DNA of 64,000 nt from Lacticaseibacillus rhamnosus (GCF_900636965.1 NZ_LR134331.1:930001-994000); one strand, 5' to 3'; shown: positions 34,230 through 45,217, counted from the stretch's first letter. Translations and numbers: made by a program. The notes: generated by a model not told the origin, from the sequence alone.

Positions 34230-36245
34230 ATGATTGAACGAATTGCTGATCGTAAATTTGATTTGGTTTCGCCTTATAAGCCAGCCGGGGACCAGCCCCA
34301 GGCGATTGCTAAGCTGACTAAGGGGTTTGAAGAAGGTAAAAAGGCGCAAATTCTGTTAGGTGCAACCGGGACCGGGAAGACGTTTACGATGAGCAATATC
34401 ATCGCTAACTTGAACAAACCGACTTTGATTTTATCGCATAATAAAACGTTGGCTGGTCAGCTGTATGGTGAGTTTAAGGAGTTTTTCCCACATAACGCGG
34501 TTGAGTACTTCGTGTCTTATTACGATTATTACCAACCTGAAGCCTATGTGCCTAGCACGGACACTTATATTGAAAAAGACAGTGCCATTAATGATGAGAT
34601 TGATAAATTGCGGCATAGCGCTACCAGTGCGTTGCTTGAGCGTAATGACGTGATTGTCGTTGCTTCGGTATCTTCTATCTTTGGCTTGGGTGATCCGCAT
34701 GAATATAAGAACCATGTGTTATCGTTGCGGACTGGGATGACCATTGACCGAAATACGTTGTTGCGGCAATTAGTAGATATTCAGTTTGATCGTAACGATA
34801 TTGATTTTCAACGCGGTCGTTTTCGGGTACGGGGAGATGTGGTGGAAATTTTCCCGGCCAGTCGTGATGATCACGCCATCCGCGTTGAATTTTTCGGTGA
34901 TGAAATTGATCGGATTACCGAAGTCGATGCTTTGACGGGTGAAGTGATTGGTACGCGAGATCATGTTGCCATTTTCCCGGCCACTCATTTCATGACGAGC
35001 GATGAACAGATGGAACGCGCAATTAAGAGTATTTCTGCAGAACTCGAGGATCGCTTAAAAGTGTTGCGCGGTGAAAACAAGCTTCTAGAAGCCCAACGGT
35101 TAGAGCAGCGTACTAATTATGATATTGAAATGATGCGCGAAATGGGCTTTACCAGTGGGATTGAAAATTACTCGCGCCACATGGATGGTCGGAAACCCGG
35201 AGAACCGCCGTATACGTTGCTCGACTTTTTCCCGAAAGACTTTACGATTATGGTTGATGAAAGTCACGTTACGATGCCACAGGTTAAAGGCATGTATAAT
35301 GGCGATCGGGCCCGGAAACAGATGTTGATTAATTATGGGTTCCGTCTGCCAAGTGCCTTGGACAATCGACCTTTGAAGATTGATGAGTTTGAAAAACATG
35401 TCAAACGGATTCTTTATGTGAGCGCAACGCCAGGACCTTATGAACTGAGTCGCGTTCCTAAAGAAGATATTGCTGAACAGATTATTCGACCGACCGGGTT
35501 GTTGGATCCTAAAATCGAAGTGCGTCCGGTGATGGGTCAGATTGATGATCTGGTTGGCGAGATCAACAAGCGGATTGATGCGCATGAACGAGTCTTCATC
35601 ACAACGTTAACTAAGAAAATGGCGGAAGATTTAACCGACTATCTTAAGGATATGGGAATTAAAGTCCGTTATTTGCATAGCGACATTAAGACGCTTGAAC
35701 GAACCCAGATTATTCGTGATTTGCGGCTAGGTAAGTTTGATGTATTGATCGGGATTAACCTTTTGCGTGAAGGGATTGATGTACCGGAAGTATCATTAAT
35801 TGCGATTCTGGATGCCGATAAGGAAGGCTTCTTGCGGGCAGAGCGTTCGCTGATTCAGACGATTGGCCGGGCATCGCGTAATGAACATGGTAAAGTCATT
35901 ATGTACGCTGACAAGGTCACGGATTCGATGAAAGCCGCGATTGATGAAACTCGGCGGCGACGGGCAATTCAAGAGAAGTTTAACGAAGAACATCACATCC
36001 AACCCAAGACGATCATCAAACCAATTCGGGCGGCTATTTCAACCTATGAACAATCGGATGACGAAAAAGCCGATGCAAAGAAGACTTTTGCTGAAGTTGA
36101 TTACGAAGATATGAGTAAAGCGGATAAGAAAGAACTGGTTGCCAACCTCCGTTCACAGATGCAGGCGGCGGCCAAAAAGTTGGACTTTGAGCAGGCAGCT
36201 TCTTTGCGCGATACGATTTTGGAATTGCAAGCGGATATGTCTTGA
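34230..36245 (+). CDS. uvrB: Excinuclease ABC subunit B
   Basis: The damage-verifying helicase of nucleotide excision repair (671 residues). Walker [14 protein letters not shown], the beta-hairpin [21 protein letters not shown] that inserts between DNA strands, motif II VDESHV, helicase motifs V-VI ([26 protein letters not shown]) and a C-terminal UVR domain (about residues 630-668) that binds UvrC. TTGGAGG precedes the ATG at 34230. The leader carries two hairpin repeats; the likely SOS promoter is at 33838. Confidence 0.97.
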   Translation: MIERIADRKFDLVSPYKPAGDQPQAIAKLTKGFEEGKKAQILLGATGTGKTFTMSNIIANLNKPTLILSHNKTLAGQLYGEFKEFFPHNAVEYFVSYYDYYQPEAYVPSTDTYIEKDSAINDEIDKLRHSATSALLERNDVIVVASVSSIFGLGDPHEYKNHVLSLRTGMTIDRNTLLRQLVDIQFDRNDIDFQRGRFRVRGDVVEIFPASRDDHAIRVEFFGDEIDRITEVDALTGEVIGTRDHVAIFPATHFMTSDEQMERAIKSISAELEDRLKVLRGENKLLEAQRLEQRTNYDIEMMREMGFTSGIENYSRHMDGRKPGEPPYTLLDFFPKDFTIMVDESHVTMPQVKGMYNGDRARKQMLINYGFRLPSALDNRPLKIDEFEKHVKRILYVSATPGPYELSRVPKEDIAEQIIRPTGLLDPKIEVRPVMGQIDDLVGEINKRIDAHERVFITTLTKKMAEDLTDYLKDMGIKVRYLHSDIKTLERTQIIRDLRLGKFDVLIGINLLREGIDVPEVSLIAILDADKEGFLRAERSLIQTIGRASRNEHGKVIMYADKVTDSMKAAIDETRRRRAIQEKFNEEHHIQPKTIIKPIRAAISTYEQSDDEKADAKKTFAEVDYEDMSKADKKELVANLRSQMQAAAKKLDFEQAASLRDTILELQADMS

Positions 36246-36282
36246 GAATGAGGTGGACAGGACTTGCATGATGGCACCAACT

Positions 36283-36326
36283 CAGCCATGATTGCTATGA
36301 GCAGATCCGGCGATCATGGCTGTTTT
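36283..36326 (+). terminator. Terminator or attenuator between uvrB and uvrA
   Basis: CAGCCATGATTG pairs with CGATCATGGCTG across a 16-base loop, followed by TTTTCTTGCTTTC. UvrA would then need read-through or its own promoter; I see no convincing one in 36327-36425. Confidence 0.75.
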
Positions 36327-36425
36327 CTTGCTTTCGAATTAGGCGCAAGTGCTGAGGCATTTCTAGTTTGTTCCCGCCAGCGCTACCAGTTGTCGGCATG
36401 TTTTAATTGAGGAGATCTTTTGTGA

Positions 36426-39320
36426 ATGGCAAATGATAAAATTGTAATCCACGGGGCTCGGGCCCATAACTTAAAAAATATTGATGTGACGATTCCGCGC
36501 AATAAGCTTGTGGTCATGACGGGCCTTTCTGGTTCCGGTAAGTCGAGTCTGGCGTTTGATACGTTATATGCAGAAGGCCAGCGCCGCTATGTCGAAAGCT
36601 TATCTGCTTATGCACGCCAGTTTCTTGGTCAAATGGAGAAACCGGATGTTGATTCGATTGATGGTCTCAGTCCGGCAATTTCGATTGATCAAAAGACGAC
36701 TTCCAAGAATCCGCGCTCGACAGTTGGAACGGTCACTGAAATTAATGATTACTTGCGACTGTTGTGGGCGCGGGTCGGGCATCCGATTTGTCCTAACGAT
36801 GGGACGCCGATTACCAGTCAAAGTGTTGAACAAATGGTGGACCGCGTCTTGGCTTTGCCGGAAAAGAGCCGCATTCAGATTCTGTCACCGATTGTGCGGC
36901 GGAAAAAAGGCAGCCATAAGAAAGTCTTTGCCAAAATTATGCGTGAAGGGTATGTCCGGATGCGCGTTGACGGTGAAGTCATGGATGCCACAGCGGATTA
37001 TGAACTAGACAAAAACAAAGCCCATGATATTGATATCGTGATTGATCGGATTGTGGTGAAGCCAGAAGCCCGCAGTCGGTTATTTGACTCTTTTGAAGCG
37101 GCGTTGCGGCTTTCGGAAGGATACGCTAATGTTGACGTCATTGGTGGCGATACATTGCGTTTTTCGGAACATTTTGCTTGCCCGATTTGCGGGTTTACGA
37201 TTGGTGAAATGGAGCCGCGGTTATTTTCATTTAATGCGCCATTTGGAGCGTGCCCGGAATGTGACGGGCTGGGTGTGAAGTTGACTGTTGACATGGATCT
37301 GGTTGTACCGGATCCAAGTATGACTTTAGCTCAAGGTGCCATTGCCCCATGGAATCCAATTAGTTCGCAATATTACCCGGAACTGTTGGCACAAGCGGCA
37401 ACTGCCTTTAAGGTGCGAATGGATGTACCGTTTAAAAAACTGACCAAGCGCGAACGGAATGTTGTTCTCAATGGCAGTGATGGCAAGCCATTCCACTTTC
37501 ATTATGAAAATGACTTCGGCGGTGTTCGCGATGTTGATGTGCCGTTTGAAGGCGTTTTGACCAACATTTCCCGGCGTTATGCCGAGACAAATAGCGACTT
37601 CACCCGGCAACAGATGCGCGGTTATATGACGGCTTTGCCTTGTCCGGTTTGTCATGGGAAACGGCTCAATCGTCAGGCACTCGCGGTTAAGATCTCCGGA
37701 CGTGACATCGCTGAAGTATCTGACTTGGCCATTAAGGATGCGCTGCCGTTTTTCAAGCAAGTACATTTGAGCGAAGCCGAGACCGTGATTGCTCAGCCAA
37801 TTGTCAAAGAAGTGGTGGATCGGTTAACTTTTCTTGTCAACGTGGGCCTCGGCTATTTGACCTTAAGTCGAAGCGCGGGGACGCTGTCAGGCGGTGAAGC
37901 GCAACGAATTCGATTGGCCACACAAATCGGTTCTAATCTAAGTGGTGTGATGTATGTGCTTGACGAGCCATCTATTGGGTTGCATCAGCGCGACAACGAC
38001 CGTTTAATTGCCTCGCTGAAGAAAATGCGTGATTTAGGCAACACGCTAATCGTTGTGGAGCACGATGAAGACACGATGCGTGCAGCCGATTATCTAATTG
38101 ATGTAGGTCCTGGCGCGGGTGAGCATGGTGGTCGAATCATGGCATCAGGAACCCCCAAGCAAGTCGCCCGCGTGCGTAAATCAATTACCGGCCAATATTT
38201 ATCGGGTCGCAAGTTTATCCCGGTACCGTTAAAACGACGGCCGGGCAATGGCAAAGTGATTCGGCTGGAAGGTGCGTCTGATCACAACTTGAAGCATATC
38301 AATGTCGATTTTCCTTTAGGTAAGTTCATTGTTGTTTCCGGCGTTTCCGGATCAGGTAAATCGACGCTGGTTAATTCGATTTTGCGGCGGGCACTGGCGC
38401 AAAAGTTAAACCACAATTCCGAAAAACCCGGGCCATATGATAAGATTCTCGGCTATAAAAATATCGAGAAACTCATCAACATTGACCAGAGTCCGATTGG
38501 GCGTACACCGCGGAGTAATCCGGCAACGTATACCAGTGTTTTTGATGACATTCGCGGTTTGTTTGCGGAAACCAATGAAGCCAAGTTGCGGGGGTATAAA
38601 AAGGGACGGTTCAGCTTCAATATTAAAGGCGGACGCTGCGAGAATTGTAAAGGTGACGGCATCATCAAGATTGAAATGAACTTCCTGCCTGATGTTTACG
38701 TTCCATGTGAAGTCTGTCACGGCAAACGATATAATTCCGAAACTCTGGAAGTCACTTACAAGGGCAAGAATATTGCTGAAGTTCTGGATATGACCGTTGA
38801 AGAAGCAACCGCATTCTTTAAAAACATTCCTAAGATTCGCCGGAAGTTACAGACGATTGTCGACGTCGGTTTGGGTTATGTGAAGCTTGGTCAGAGTGCC
38901 ACCACTTTATCAGGCGGGGAAGCACAGCGGATGAAGTTGGCAAGTGAATTGCAAAAGCTATCAACGGGTAAAAACTTCTACATTCTCGATGAACCAACAA
39001 CGGGATTACACACCGATGATATTAAGCGGTTGTTGGAAGTCCTCGAACGGCTGGTGGATGAAGGTAACACAGTCCTGGTGATCGAGCATAATCTGGATGT
39101 TGTCAAAACGGCTGATTGGGTCATTGACCTAGGACCGGAAGGCGGAGATGGCGGTGGTCAGGTGATTGCTACCGGTACACCTGAAGAAGTTGCCGAGGTA
39201 GCAGACAGTTACACCGGCCAGTACCTTAAACCGGTTTTAATTCGTGACACCAAACGGACGAAAGAAGCCGCGGCCGGTTCGTCTAAGCAGGCAAAAGCGA
39301 CTAAAACATCGACGAAATAG
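36426..39320 (+). CDS. uvrA: Excinuclease ABC subunit A
   Basis: The damage-recognising ATPase of excision repair (964 residues). Two ABC halves: Walker [13 protein letters not shown] near the start and [11 protein letters not shown] in the second half, signatures [13 protein letters not shown] and [13 protein letters not shown]. Zinc fingers: CPICGFTIG with CPECDGLG, and CENCKGDG with [10 protein letters not shown]. It has a basic C-terminal tail rich in K/A/T. The ATG at 36426 follows TTGAGGAG. It is separated from uvrB by a terminator-like hairpin. Confidence 0.97.
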   Translation: MANDKIVIHGARAHNLKNIDVTIPRNKLVVMTGLSGSGKSSLAFDTLYAEGQRRYVESLSAYARQFLGQMEKPDVDSIDGLSPAISIDQKTTSKNPRSTVGTVTEINDYLRLLWARVGHPICPNDGTPITSQSVEQMVDRVLALPEKSRIQILSPIVRRKKGSHKKVFAKIMREGYVRMRVDGEVMDATADYELDKNKAHDIDIVIDRIVVKPEARSRLFDSFEAALRLSEGYANVDVIGGDTLRFSEHFACPICGFTIGEMEPRLFSFNAPFGACPECDGLGVKLTVDMDLVVPDPSMTLAQGAIAPWNPISSQYYPELLAQAATAFKVRMDVPFKKLTKRERNVVLNGSDGKPFHFHYENDFGGVRDVDVPFEGVLTNISRRYAETNSDFTRQQMRGYMTALPCPVCHGKRLNRQALAVKISGRDIAEVSDLAIKDALPFFKQVHLSEAETVIAQPIVKEVVDRLTFLVNVGLGYLTLSRSAGTLSGGEAQRIRLATQIGSNLSGVMYVLDEPSIGLHQRDNDRLIASLKKMRDLGNTLIVVEHDEDTMRAADYLIDVGPGAGEHGGRIMASGTPKQVARVRKSITGQYLSGRKFIPVPLKRRPGNGKVIRLEGASDHNLKHINVDFPLGKFIVVSGVSGSGKSTLVNSILRRALAQKLNHNSEKPGPYDKILGYKNIEKLINIDQSPIGRTPRSNPATYTSVFDDIRGLFAETNEAKLRGYKKGRFSFNIKGGRCENCKGDGIIKIEMNFLPDVYVPCEVCHGKRYNSETLEVTYKGKNIAEVLDMTVEEATAFFKNIPKIRRKLQTIVDVGLGYVKLGQSATTLSGGEAQRMKLASELQKLSTGKNFYILDEPTTGLHTDDIKRLLEVLERLVDEGNTVLVIEHNLDVVKTADWVIDLGPEGGDGGGQVIATGTPEEVAEVADSYTGQYLKPVLIRDTKRTKEAAAGSSKQAKATKTSTK

Positions 39321-39325
39321 CATCA

Positions 39326-39356
39326 AAAATAGTCGCGTGAAAAGCGCGACTATTTA
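39326..39356 (+). terminator. Hairpin after uvrA, probable terminator
   Basis: AAATAGTCGCG pairs perfectly with CGCGACTATTT across a 6-base loop; the T-run is short. Confidence 0.7.
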
Positions 39357-39484
39357 TGTACATAACAAACGTTTGGCTTTCTTTGAGTTTGACGAAAAGT
39401 TATCCACCGCGACTTCAAGCCGGAACTTTGGGGTGGAAGTCAGTAAACAGCCACCTTAGACACTTTTTAAATTGCTTTTTGAAA

Positions 39485-39493
39485 TGGTATGAT
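39485..39493 (+). promoter_or_regulatory. Extended -10 promoter before the DUF308 gene
   Basis: TGGTATGAT (TGn plus TATGAT), 28 bases before the ATG at 39522. No proper -35. Confidence 0.45.
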
Positions 39494-39521
39494 TGAAACG
39501 ATTAAGAAAGTAGGGAATTAA

Positions 39522-40061
39522 ATGTTAAATCGAAAGAGTTTTGGTTTTGACTGGGGACAGTTTATCACTGGTATTTTATTCCTGATCGCTGCTTTTGTGG
39601 TTTTACGCTATCCGTTAGCCACTTTAAAAACCGTTACCTTTATTTTTGCGGTCGTGGCGATTATTCGTGGCATTGCGATTCTTGCCGGTTATTCCACCTT
39701 GCGCCAGTTTACAGGTAAGTTAGCGTGGATTTCCTTACTGATGGGGATTTTTGATCTCGTTATCGGGTTGGTTTTCCTGTTAAATGCCGGCTTTGGGATG
39801 GCAACGATTACCATGATGTTTGCAATTTGGTTCTTGGTTGATTCTGTCGGGTCATTATTTAACGTCGGCCATCTGCGCATTGCCGGTACCGGCTGGTTCA
39901 TTTTATATTTGATTTTGGACATTCTGGCGGTGATTGTTTCGCTGATGCTATTCATGCAGCCGGTTGTTGCAGCAGTCACCTTAGTCACACTGTTGGCAAT
40001 GTTCTTCGTCTTATTCGGAATCGAATGTATCGTGATTGCGTTCGCCCGGCGGAATATTTAA
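39522..40061 (+). CDS. DUF308 / HdeD-like membrane protein
   Basis: A 179-residue protein with six hydrophobic segments in three similar pairs, each pair of the type LFLIAAFVVLRYPLATL, the DUF308 pattern of HdeD. HdeD is linked to acid resistance in enterobacteria; here only the fold can be claimed. GTAGGG lies before the ATG. It is a single-gene unit, with block D hairpin repeats directly after it that may act as its terminator. Confidence 0.8.
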   Translation: MLNRKSFGFDWGQFITGILFLIAAFVVLRYPLATLKTVTFIFAVVAIIRGIAILAGYSTLRQFTGKLAWISLLMGIFDLVIGLVFLLNAGFGMATITMMFAIWFLVDSVGSLFNVGHLRIAGTGWFILYLILDILAVIVSLMLFMQPVVAAVTLVTLLAMFFVLFGIECIVIAFARRNI

Positions 40062-40116
40062 TGTTTCATTTGAACCTGATGACGTGGTGATCAAACCGTG
40101 GCATTGGGTTTTTTAG

Positions 40117-40340
40117 TAAGCGCGAGCCGGCGCGGTTAGAAGTCGGAGTGTAAGTGGCCTTGGGCGTGATGGCCGGTCTTTGGCCATTGCGCCCAAGGTC
40201 CTTACACGCAGACTTCTGCGCTGGGGAGCGCGTTATGGGCGTAAACCAGAATATAAGCGGCCTTAAGCGTGATGACCGGTCTTTGGCCATTGCGCCCAAG
40301 GTCCTTACATGCAGGCTTCTGCGCCGGGGAGCGCGTTATG
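40117..40340 (-). repeat. Block D of the intergenic hairpin repeat family (two units, inverted)
   Basis: The same family as blocks A-C and E but in the opposite orientation: units 40117-40237 and 40238-40340. In the first, AGAAGTC pairs with GACTTCT and the inner stem is GGCCTTGGGCGTGATGGCC against GGCCATTGCGCCCAAGG. The second is truncated at one end in the same way as unit two of block A (GGGCGTAAACCAGAAT is the complement of ATTCTGGTTTATGCCC-like sequence there). Confidence 0.85.
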
Positions 40341-40418
40341 GAGCGTGAAAGCCACCGACTCACGGATCGCACCGCTGCAAGAGAAAAGTATGAAGCAGTA
40401 TGAATGACACGCCCGGAA

Positions 40419-40427
40419 TGTTATACT
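40419..40427 (+). promoter_or_regulatory. Extended -10 promoter of rapZ-yvcK-whiA
   Basis: TGTTATACT (TGn plus TATACT), 31 bases before the rapZ start; weak -35. Confidence 0.5.
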
Positions 40428-40457
40428 GTATAGAATATGATCACAAAGGAGCCGTTT

Positions 40458-41345
40458 ATGACTGAAAGTTTGGATCTTGTTATTATTACCGGAATGTCTG
40501 GCGCAGGTAAGACTGTCGCCATGCAAGCATTTGAGGATTTGGGGTACTTTTGCGTTGATAATATGCCACCTGCACTATTGCCTAAGTTTTGGGAATTGGT
40601 GAAGGAATCCGGCAAGATTTCAAAAGTTGCGCTTGTCGTCGATCTGCGCAGTCGGGCTTTTTACGATCAAATCATCGATATGCTGGCAAATTTAGATAAC
40701 AATGCGTATGTTCATTCCCGAATTTTATTTTTGGATGCTACCGACGAAGAATTGGTATCCCGTTATAAAGAAACCCGCCGTTCACATCCCCTGGCAATGG
40801 AAGGCCGGTTGATGGATGGCATTAAAAAGGAACGGGTGTTATTAACTGAGCTGCGTAATCGTGCGCAAGTGGTCATTGATACGACGACTTTAAGCCCGCG
40901 ACAGTTACGCGAAAAAATCTTCCTGAACTTCAAAGAAAATAATAGCCAACCGGCGTTTCATATTGAAGTCATGTCCTTTGGTTTTAAGTACGGCTTACCG
41001 ATTGATGCCGATATTGTGATGGATGTCCGGTTCTTGCCTAATCCGTTTTATATCAAGGCCTATCGCCCGAAAACCGGCTTGGATCCGGACGTTTATGATT
41101 ATGTGATGGACAACGAAGACGCGGAAAGTTTTTACAATAAGTTTTACGCTTTGTTGGCCGAAATCATGCCTAAGTATAAGGCTGAAGGGAAAACCAGCGT
41201 GACCATTGCTATTGGCTGCACCGGGGGACAACATCGCAGCGTAGCGTTTGCAGAACGTATTGGCAAAGCCTTTTCCGATGCTTATGCGGTTGACATCACA
41301 CATCGGGACATTAAGAAGCATAAGGAGACGGTGAATCGTTCATGA
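40458..41345 (+). CDS. rapZ: RapZ/YvcJ family nucleotide-binding protein
   Basis: A 295-residue GTP/ATP-binding protein. Walker [12 protein letters not shown] (about residues 13-23), the family hallmark [11 protein letters not shown], and the C-terminal domain with [15 protein letters not shown]. In Escherichia RapZ is an RNase adaptor for small RNA decay; in Bacillus YvcJ affects competence. The role here is not known. The ATG at 40458 follows AAAGGAGC; an upstream ATG at 40437 lacks a site. It overlaps yvcK by 4 bases in the conserved rapZ-yvcK-whiA operon. Confidence 0.93.
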   Translation: MTESLDLVIITGMSGAGKTVAMQAFEDLGYFCVDNMPPALLPKFWELVKESGKISKVALVVDLRSRAFYDQIIDMLANLDNNAYVHSRILFLDATDEELVSRYKETRRSHPLAMEGRLMDGIKKERVLLTELRNRAQVVIDTTTLSPRQLREKIFLNFKENNSQPAFHIEVMSFGFKYGLPIDADIVMDVRFLPNPFYIKAYRPKTGLDPDVYDYVMDNEDAESFYNKFYALLAEIMPKYKAEGKTSVTIAIGCTGGQHRSVAFAERIGKAFSDAYAVDITHRDIKKHKETVNRS

Positions 41346-42370
41346 GTCGTGAAACTAAATTTATTCGGGTTATTCGCGGTCGGCGTCCTAAAGTCGTCGT
41401 GATTGGTGGAGGAACTGGCTTACCGGTGATTTTGCATAGTTTACATGAGCAAGATGCCGATGTGACAGCGATTGTGACGGTTGCCGATGATGGCGGTTCG
41501 TCAGGGACGATTCGCAATTATATTAATGTCGTGCCGCCTGGTGATATTCGTAACGTTTTGGTTGCCTTATCGGAATTGCCGAGTTTGTATCTGGACATTT
41601 TTCAATATCGCTTTAATACGACTGATGCTTTTTTTGCCGGTCACGCGATTGGAAATTTGATTATTGCGGCTTTGTCAGAGATGAAAGGCGGCATTTTCCC
41701 GGCTGTTCAGCAGTTAAGCGAGATGATGCAGGTTGATGGGCATGTCTATCCCGCCAGCAATACGCCGCTGACCTTGAATGCCGAGTTTACTGACGGTACA
41801 AAGTTGTCCGGCGAGGCGGAAATAACCGCAGCCGGGAAGAACATTAAGCATATTTCCGTGTCCGAGACTGATCCGGCTAATGGTGAACCCAAAGCCGTCC
41901 AAGAAGTGATTGATGCGATCATGGATGCGGATGTGGTGGTGCTGGGACCAGGCAGTCTGTTCACCAGTATCTTGCCCAACTTGATGATTGGTAACCTCGG
42001 GGATGCGGTGAAAAAGACCAAGGCAGAAGTGATCTACATTGTTAATATCATGACGCAAAAAGGCGAAACGCAAAACTTTACCGATGCCGATCATGTTCGC
42101 GTCTTAAACGAGCAAATGGGTGAGAACTTTGTTGATACGGTGTTGGTCAATATTGAGCCGGTACCGGATAATTATTTGGATCACCAAAAATATAACGAAA
42201 TTTTGACGCCGGTGAAGCATAATTATCAGGGACTACGGGATATGGGCTGTCGCGTCATTTCAGAAGACTTTTTGAAACTGCGCGATCGTGGCGTTTTCCA
42301 TGATGGTGATAAGGTGGCCAAGGAGATTTTGAACTTAGCCTTTCAAGTAAGTGCCAAAACGCGGAGGTGA
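41342..42370 (+). CDS. yvcK: YvcK family protein (gluconeogenesis and morphology factor)
   Basis: A 342-residue CofD-like protein. The N-terminus [17 protein letters not shown], then [24 protein letters not shown] and [19 protein letters not shown] sequence bind a UDP-sugar in the Bacillus homologue, which is needed for growth on gluconeogenic carbon and for normal shape. ATGA overlap with rapZ; GGAGAC upstream. It precedes whiA. Confidence 0.92.
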   Translation: MSRETKFIRVIRGRRPKVVVIGGGTGLPVILHSLHEQDADVTAIVTVADDGGSSGTIRNYINVVPPGDIRNVLVALSELPSLYLDIFQYRFNTTDAFFAGHAIGNLIIAALSEMKGGIFPAVQQLSEMMQVDGHVYPASNTPLTLNAEFTDGTKLSGEAEITAAGKNIKHISVSETDPANGEPKAVQEVIDAIMDADVVVLGPGSLFTSILPNLMIGNLGDAVKKTKAEVIYIVNIMTQKGETQNFTDADHVRVLNEQMGENFVDTVLVNIEPVPDNYLDHQKYNEILTPVKHNYQGLRDMGCRVISEDFLKLRDRGVFHDGDKVAKEILNLAFQVSAKTRR

Positions 42371-42374
42371 GCGC

Positions 42375-43322
42375 ATGGCAAGCTTTGCCAGTATTGTGAA
42401 AAAAGAACTGACGCAACTGGAAGTTCATCCTGAGCATGCTAAGGCGGAGCTGTCGGCATTGATTCGAATGAACGGCAGTCTAACGTTGATGGCACATCGG
42501 TTTGTGTTGAACATTCAAACGGAGAATCCCGCCATTGCGCGGCGTATTTATAGTTTGATTCGCCAAGTGTACCATCACGAAGCGAACTTGGTCGTTCATC
42601 GAAAAATGAAGCTTAAGAAGAATTACCAATATATTGTTCGATTGACGGAAGGCGTCAATGATATTCTGTCTGACTTGGCTATTTTGGATCCAACCACGAT
42701 GGCCATTTCAACGACTGTGCCAGCCAGCGTTTTAAAGGAACCACAACGCATGCGCTCGTATTTGCGCGGCGCCTTTTTGGCAAGTGGCTCGGTGAACAAC
42801 CCGGAAACATCGCGCTATCATCTGGAAATCTACTCATTATATGCCGATCATAACGCGGGTATTTTAAAAATGATGAATCATTTTCATCTGAATGCGCGGA
42901 CCGTTGAACGTCGCAGCGGCTATATCGTTTATCTAAAAGAAGCGGAAAAGATTGCCGATTTTTTGCAGGTCATTGGCGCTACCAATGCGATGCTTAAATT
43001 TGAAGATATTCGCATCGTGCGCGATATGCGGAATTCCGTTAATCGGCTGGTGAATTGCGAAACGGCTAATATGAACAAAACCATTGATGCTGCTCAAAAA
43101 CAGATCGAGAACATTAATTATCTTAAAGATCATGTCGGTTTAGATAATTTGCCAACTAAATTACGCGAAATTGCAGTGTTGCGGTTGGCGCATCCTGATG
43201 TATCCTTACAAGAATTAGGGGCAATGGTTCCTGGGGGTACGATTTCGAAGTCGGGAGTCAATCATCGGTTGCGCAAGTTGAACCAAATTGCTGAGGGATA
43301 TCAACAACCAGAAGATGCTTAG
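42375..43322 (+). CDS. whiA: WhiA, DNA-binding protein
   Basis: A 315-residue protein with an N-terminal LAGLIDADG homing-endonuclease-like domain (no endonuclease function expected) and a C-terminal helix-turn-helix ([40 protein letters not shown]). In Streptomyces it controls sporulation; in Bacillus it influences division and chromosome segregation. The ATG at 42375 lies after GCGGAGGTGAG, so a longer form overlapping yvcK was rejected. It is the last gene of the three-gene operon. Confidence 0.94.
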   Translation: MASFASIVKKELTQLEVHPEHAKAELSALIRMNGSLTLMAHRFVLNIQTENPAIARRIYSLIRQVYHHEANLVVHRKMKLKKNYQYIVRLTEGVNDILSDLAILDPTTMAISTTVPASVLKEPQRMRSYLRGAFLASGSVNNPETSRYHLEIYSLYADHNAGILKMMNHFHLNARTVERRSGYIVYLKEAEKIADFLQVIGATNAMLKFEDIRIVRDMRNSVNRLVNCETANMNKTIDAAQKQIENINYLKDHVGLDNLPTKLREIAVLRLAHPDVSLQELGAMVPGGTISKSGVNHRLRKLNQIAEGYQQPEDA

Positions 43323-43377
43323 ACCAAATCGATCATATAAAATCGTTAATACCTTATTGACCAGTAAAATAATACCT

Positions 43378-43437
43378 TTGTTTCCTCAAGATAATCGTGT
43401 ACAATGTAACCGACACCAAGCGTTATGGTGTGTGTTT
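43378..43437 (+). promoter_or_regulatory. Promoter and leader hairpin before the ohrR-like gene
   Basis: TTGTTT, 16 bases, TACAAT (43378-43405). A short hairpin ACACCA/TGGTGT (43413-43431) with a following GTGTTTTTG lies in the first bases of the transcript. It is either an attenuator or an operator (inverted repeat at the start point). Confidence 0.5.
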
Positions 43438-43612
43438 TTGTAGGCAAAATATGTGCCGGTTTAGTTTAAATTCACGGACATAACGCCACACATTTTGTCA
43501 AAGCAACTTTACTCACGCGTGGCAGCGATTGCCGATTATTTTCGACGATATCCGGAATGTTGGATGCGACAAAGTTTGATAGTTTTTGCTTCAATTTTTA
43601 GGAGGAAACATC

Positions 43613-44054
43613 ATGGTCAAACCGATTACATTAGATGAACAACTGTGTTTTGCGATTTACAAGGCACAAAAACAATATAACCATTTTTACGCGCAGGCAT
43701 TGGCACCGTTTAAGCTGACTTATCCGCAATATATCACCCTGTTGTCTTTATATGAACACGGTACGATGTCGGTTAAACAAGTCGGACAAACGCTTGAACT
43801 GGACAGTGGTACCTTAACGCCATTGATGAAACGGCTGGATCAATCGCAAACGCTCAACTGAAGACGAGCGTCGCGTTGATGTGAGCCTGACGAAAAAGGC
43901 TTTGGATGCCCGCGATCAGATTTTTGAACATGTTGGCTCGTGCATGAAACTGATGAATCTGCCGCAGTCTGAATATGATCATATTAAATCCGAAGTAGCG
44001 CGGGTGGACGAACATTTGAGTGCTATCGCTGATAATGCTTATCCCGAAGCATAA
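43613..44054 (+). pseudogene. ohrR: OhrR-like MarR-family regulator, frameshifted
   Basis: The ORF from the ATG at 43613 (AGGAGG upstream) stops at 43861 after 82 residues (...LTPLMKRLDQSQTLN). The family continues in the +1 frame: from 43839 it reads INRKRSTEDERRVDVSLTKKALDARDQIFEHV and runs to a TAA at 44052. The first part has the hallmark redox cysteine (LDEQLCFAIYKAQKQYNHFY) and SGTLTPLMKRL of OhrR, the organic hydroperoxide sensor. About five residues (family: E/D-Q-Q-G-L) are missing at the break, which a 14-base deletion would explain. The DNA-binding wing is lost, so the product is probably inactive. No ohr gene lies in the window. Confidence 0.85.
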
Positions 44055-44062
44055 ATCTTCCC

Positions 44063-44103
44063 AATAAGGTCAAAGATTGTGATGAAAATCTTTGACCTTA
44101 TTT
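44063..44103 (+). terminator. Terminator after the ohrR pseudogene, overlapping clpP control sites
   Basis: AATAAGGTCAAAGATT pairs perfectly with AATCTTTGACCTTATT. The right arm contains half of the CtsR box and the -35 of clpP. Confidence 0.92.
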
Positions 44104-44146
44104 GACTTTAGCAGTATACTTAGCACTGTACTTTAAAGAGTGCTAA
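44091..44146 (+). promoter_or_regulatory. clpP promoter with CtsR box and CIRCE element
   Basis: -35 TTGACC (44092-44097), 17 bases, TATACT (44115-44120). The CtsR box, read on the - strand, is AGTCAAA-TAA-GGTCAAA (44091-44107), a full match to RGTCAAANANRGTCAAA. The CIRCE element (HrcA) is TTAGCACTG, 9 bases, GAGTGCTAA (44120-44146), 17 of 18 arm positions. This shows dual heat-shock repression. Confidence 0.92.
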
Positions 44147-44173
44147 AAAACGATTTTTTCAGGAGGTTAGGAC

Positions 44174-44764
44174 ATGCTAGTACCTACCGTCGTTGAACAA
44201 ACTAGTCGTGGCGAACGCGCTTACGACATTTACTCACGTCTATTAAAAGACCGGATTATCATGTTGTCCGGTGAAGTGAACGATCAAATGGCCAACTCTG
44301 TCATTGCGCAGCTGCTTTTTCTGGATGCTCAGGATTCTGAAAGGGATATCTACCTATACATCAATAGTCCTGGTGGCGTGATCACCAGCGGTCTGGCAAT
44401 GCTAGATACGATGAACTTCATCAAGTCCGATGTGCAGACCATTGCAATTGGGATGGCGGCATCCATGGCCTCCGTCTTATTGGCTGGTGGCACTAAAGGC
44501 AAGCGGTTTGCATTACCGAACTCGACCATTCTGATTCATCAGCCTTCAGGTGGTGCGCAAGGTCAGCAAACCGAAATTGAAATTGCGGCCGAAGAAATTT
44601 TGAAGACTCGCAAGAAGATGAACCAGATTTTGGCCGATGCAACTGGTCAAACGGTTGAGCAAATCAAGAAGGACACCGAACGTGATCACTATATGAGCGC
44701 GCAGGAAGCCAAAGATTATGGCTTGATTGATGATATTTTGGTCAATAAGAACAACCAAAAGTAA
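44174..44764 (+). CDS. clpP: ATP-dependent Clp protease proteolytic subunit
   Basis: The serine protease core of Clp complexes, which degrades damaged and regulatory proteins with ClpC, ClpE or ClpX. 196 residues. Nucleophile S in [15 protein letters not shown] (about residue 98), catalytic H in [17 protein letters not shown] (about 123), D in the region [27 protein letters not shown] precedes the ATG. Regulated by the CtsR and CIRCE sites upstream; ends in a strong terminator. Confidence 0.97.
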   Translation: MLVPTVVEQTSRGERAYDIYSRLLKDRIIMLSGEVNDQMANSVIAQLLFLDAQDSERDIYLYINSPGGVITSGLAMLDTMNFIKSDVQTIAIGMAASMASVLLAGGTKGKRFALPNSTILIHQPSGGAQGQQTEIEIAAEEILKTRKKMNQILADATGQTVEQIKKDTERDHYMSAQEAKDYGLIDDILVNKNNQK

Positions 44765-44777
44765 GTTTAAAGCGTTT

Positions 44778-44812
44778 AAACCCACCGACCTTCATTAGGC
44801 GGTGGGTTTTTT
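44778..44812 (+). terminator. Terminator after clpP
   Basis: AAACCCACCG pairs with CGGTGGGTTT across a 12-base loop and is followed by a T-run. Confidence 0.9.
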
Positions 44813-45083
44813 GTTTGGCATAAAAGCGTTTGTAGGTTTGACAGCAGGGGCCTTTTTGGACGTTGAGCACGTACATTAACGGTGTAAGATTGAGATGTTG
44901 GGTTTCTATGTATAATTGTGACATGTTCAAAATTGCTTTCAGGCCAACTCCTTTGTTTATAGGCAGCAACCTATGTAAAGGTATGAATGCTAATGGCCTA
45001 AGTCTTGGCATCGCCTCCAAAGTCGTTCATTCCAAAAAAGACTTGCAAAGTTCTGATTGATTGAGTAATATAATTAGGTACTT
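44813..45083 (+). other. Gap between clpP and tRNA-Arg, no gene seen
   Basis: There is no credible protein ORF. TATAAT at 44911-44916 has only a weak -35 (TTGAGA, 15 bases upstream). A hairpin with AGG-CAGCAA-CCT core lies around 44948-44980. A small RNA is possible but unsupported. Confidence 0.4.
45043..45074 (+). promoter_or_regulatory. Promoter of tRNA-Arg
   Basis: TATAAT at 45069-45074, 9 bases before the tRNA. TTGCAA at 45043 is the best -35 but its 20-base spacing is long. Confidence 0.5.
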
Positions 45084-45155
45084 GCGCGGTTAGTGTAATG
45101 GATCGCACGTGAGATTCCGGTTCTCGAAATCCGGGTTCGACTCCCGGGCTGCGCA
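45084..45155 (+). tRNA. tRNA-Arg (anticodon CCG)
   Basis: A 72-base cloverleaf: acceptor GCGCGGT/GCTGCGC, D stem GTGT/GCAC, anticodon stem TGAGA/TCTCG around loop TTCCGGT (anticodon CCG), four-base variable loop, T arm CCGGG-TTCGACT-CCCGG. The discriminator is A, and no CCA end is encoded (AGAAA follows). The anticodon reads the rare arginine codon CGG. tRNA-Arg genes are phage integration sites in casei-group strains, as I recall for phage AT3. Confidence 0.93.
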
Positions 45156-45189
45156 GAAACCCAGTCAAATGGGAAAAGCTAGGAACAGT

Positions 45190-45217
45190 AAAAGCCCGCT
45201 ACGGTGGGCTTTTTGTT
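45190..45217 (+). terminator. Terminator after tRNA-Arg
   Basis: AAAAGCCCGC pairs with GGTGGGCTTTT across a short loop, then TGTTTG. Confidence 0.85.
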
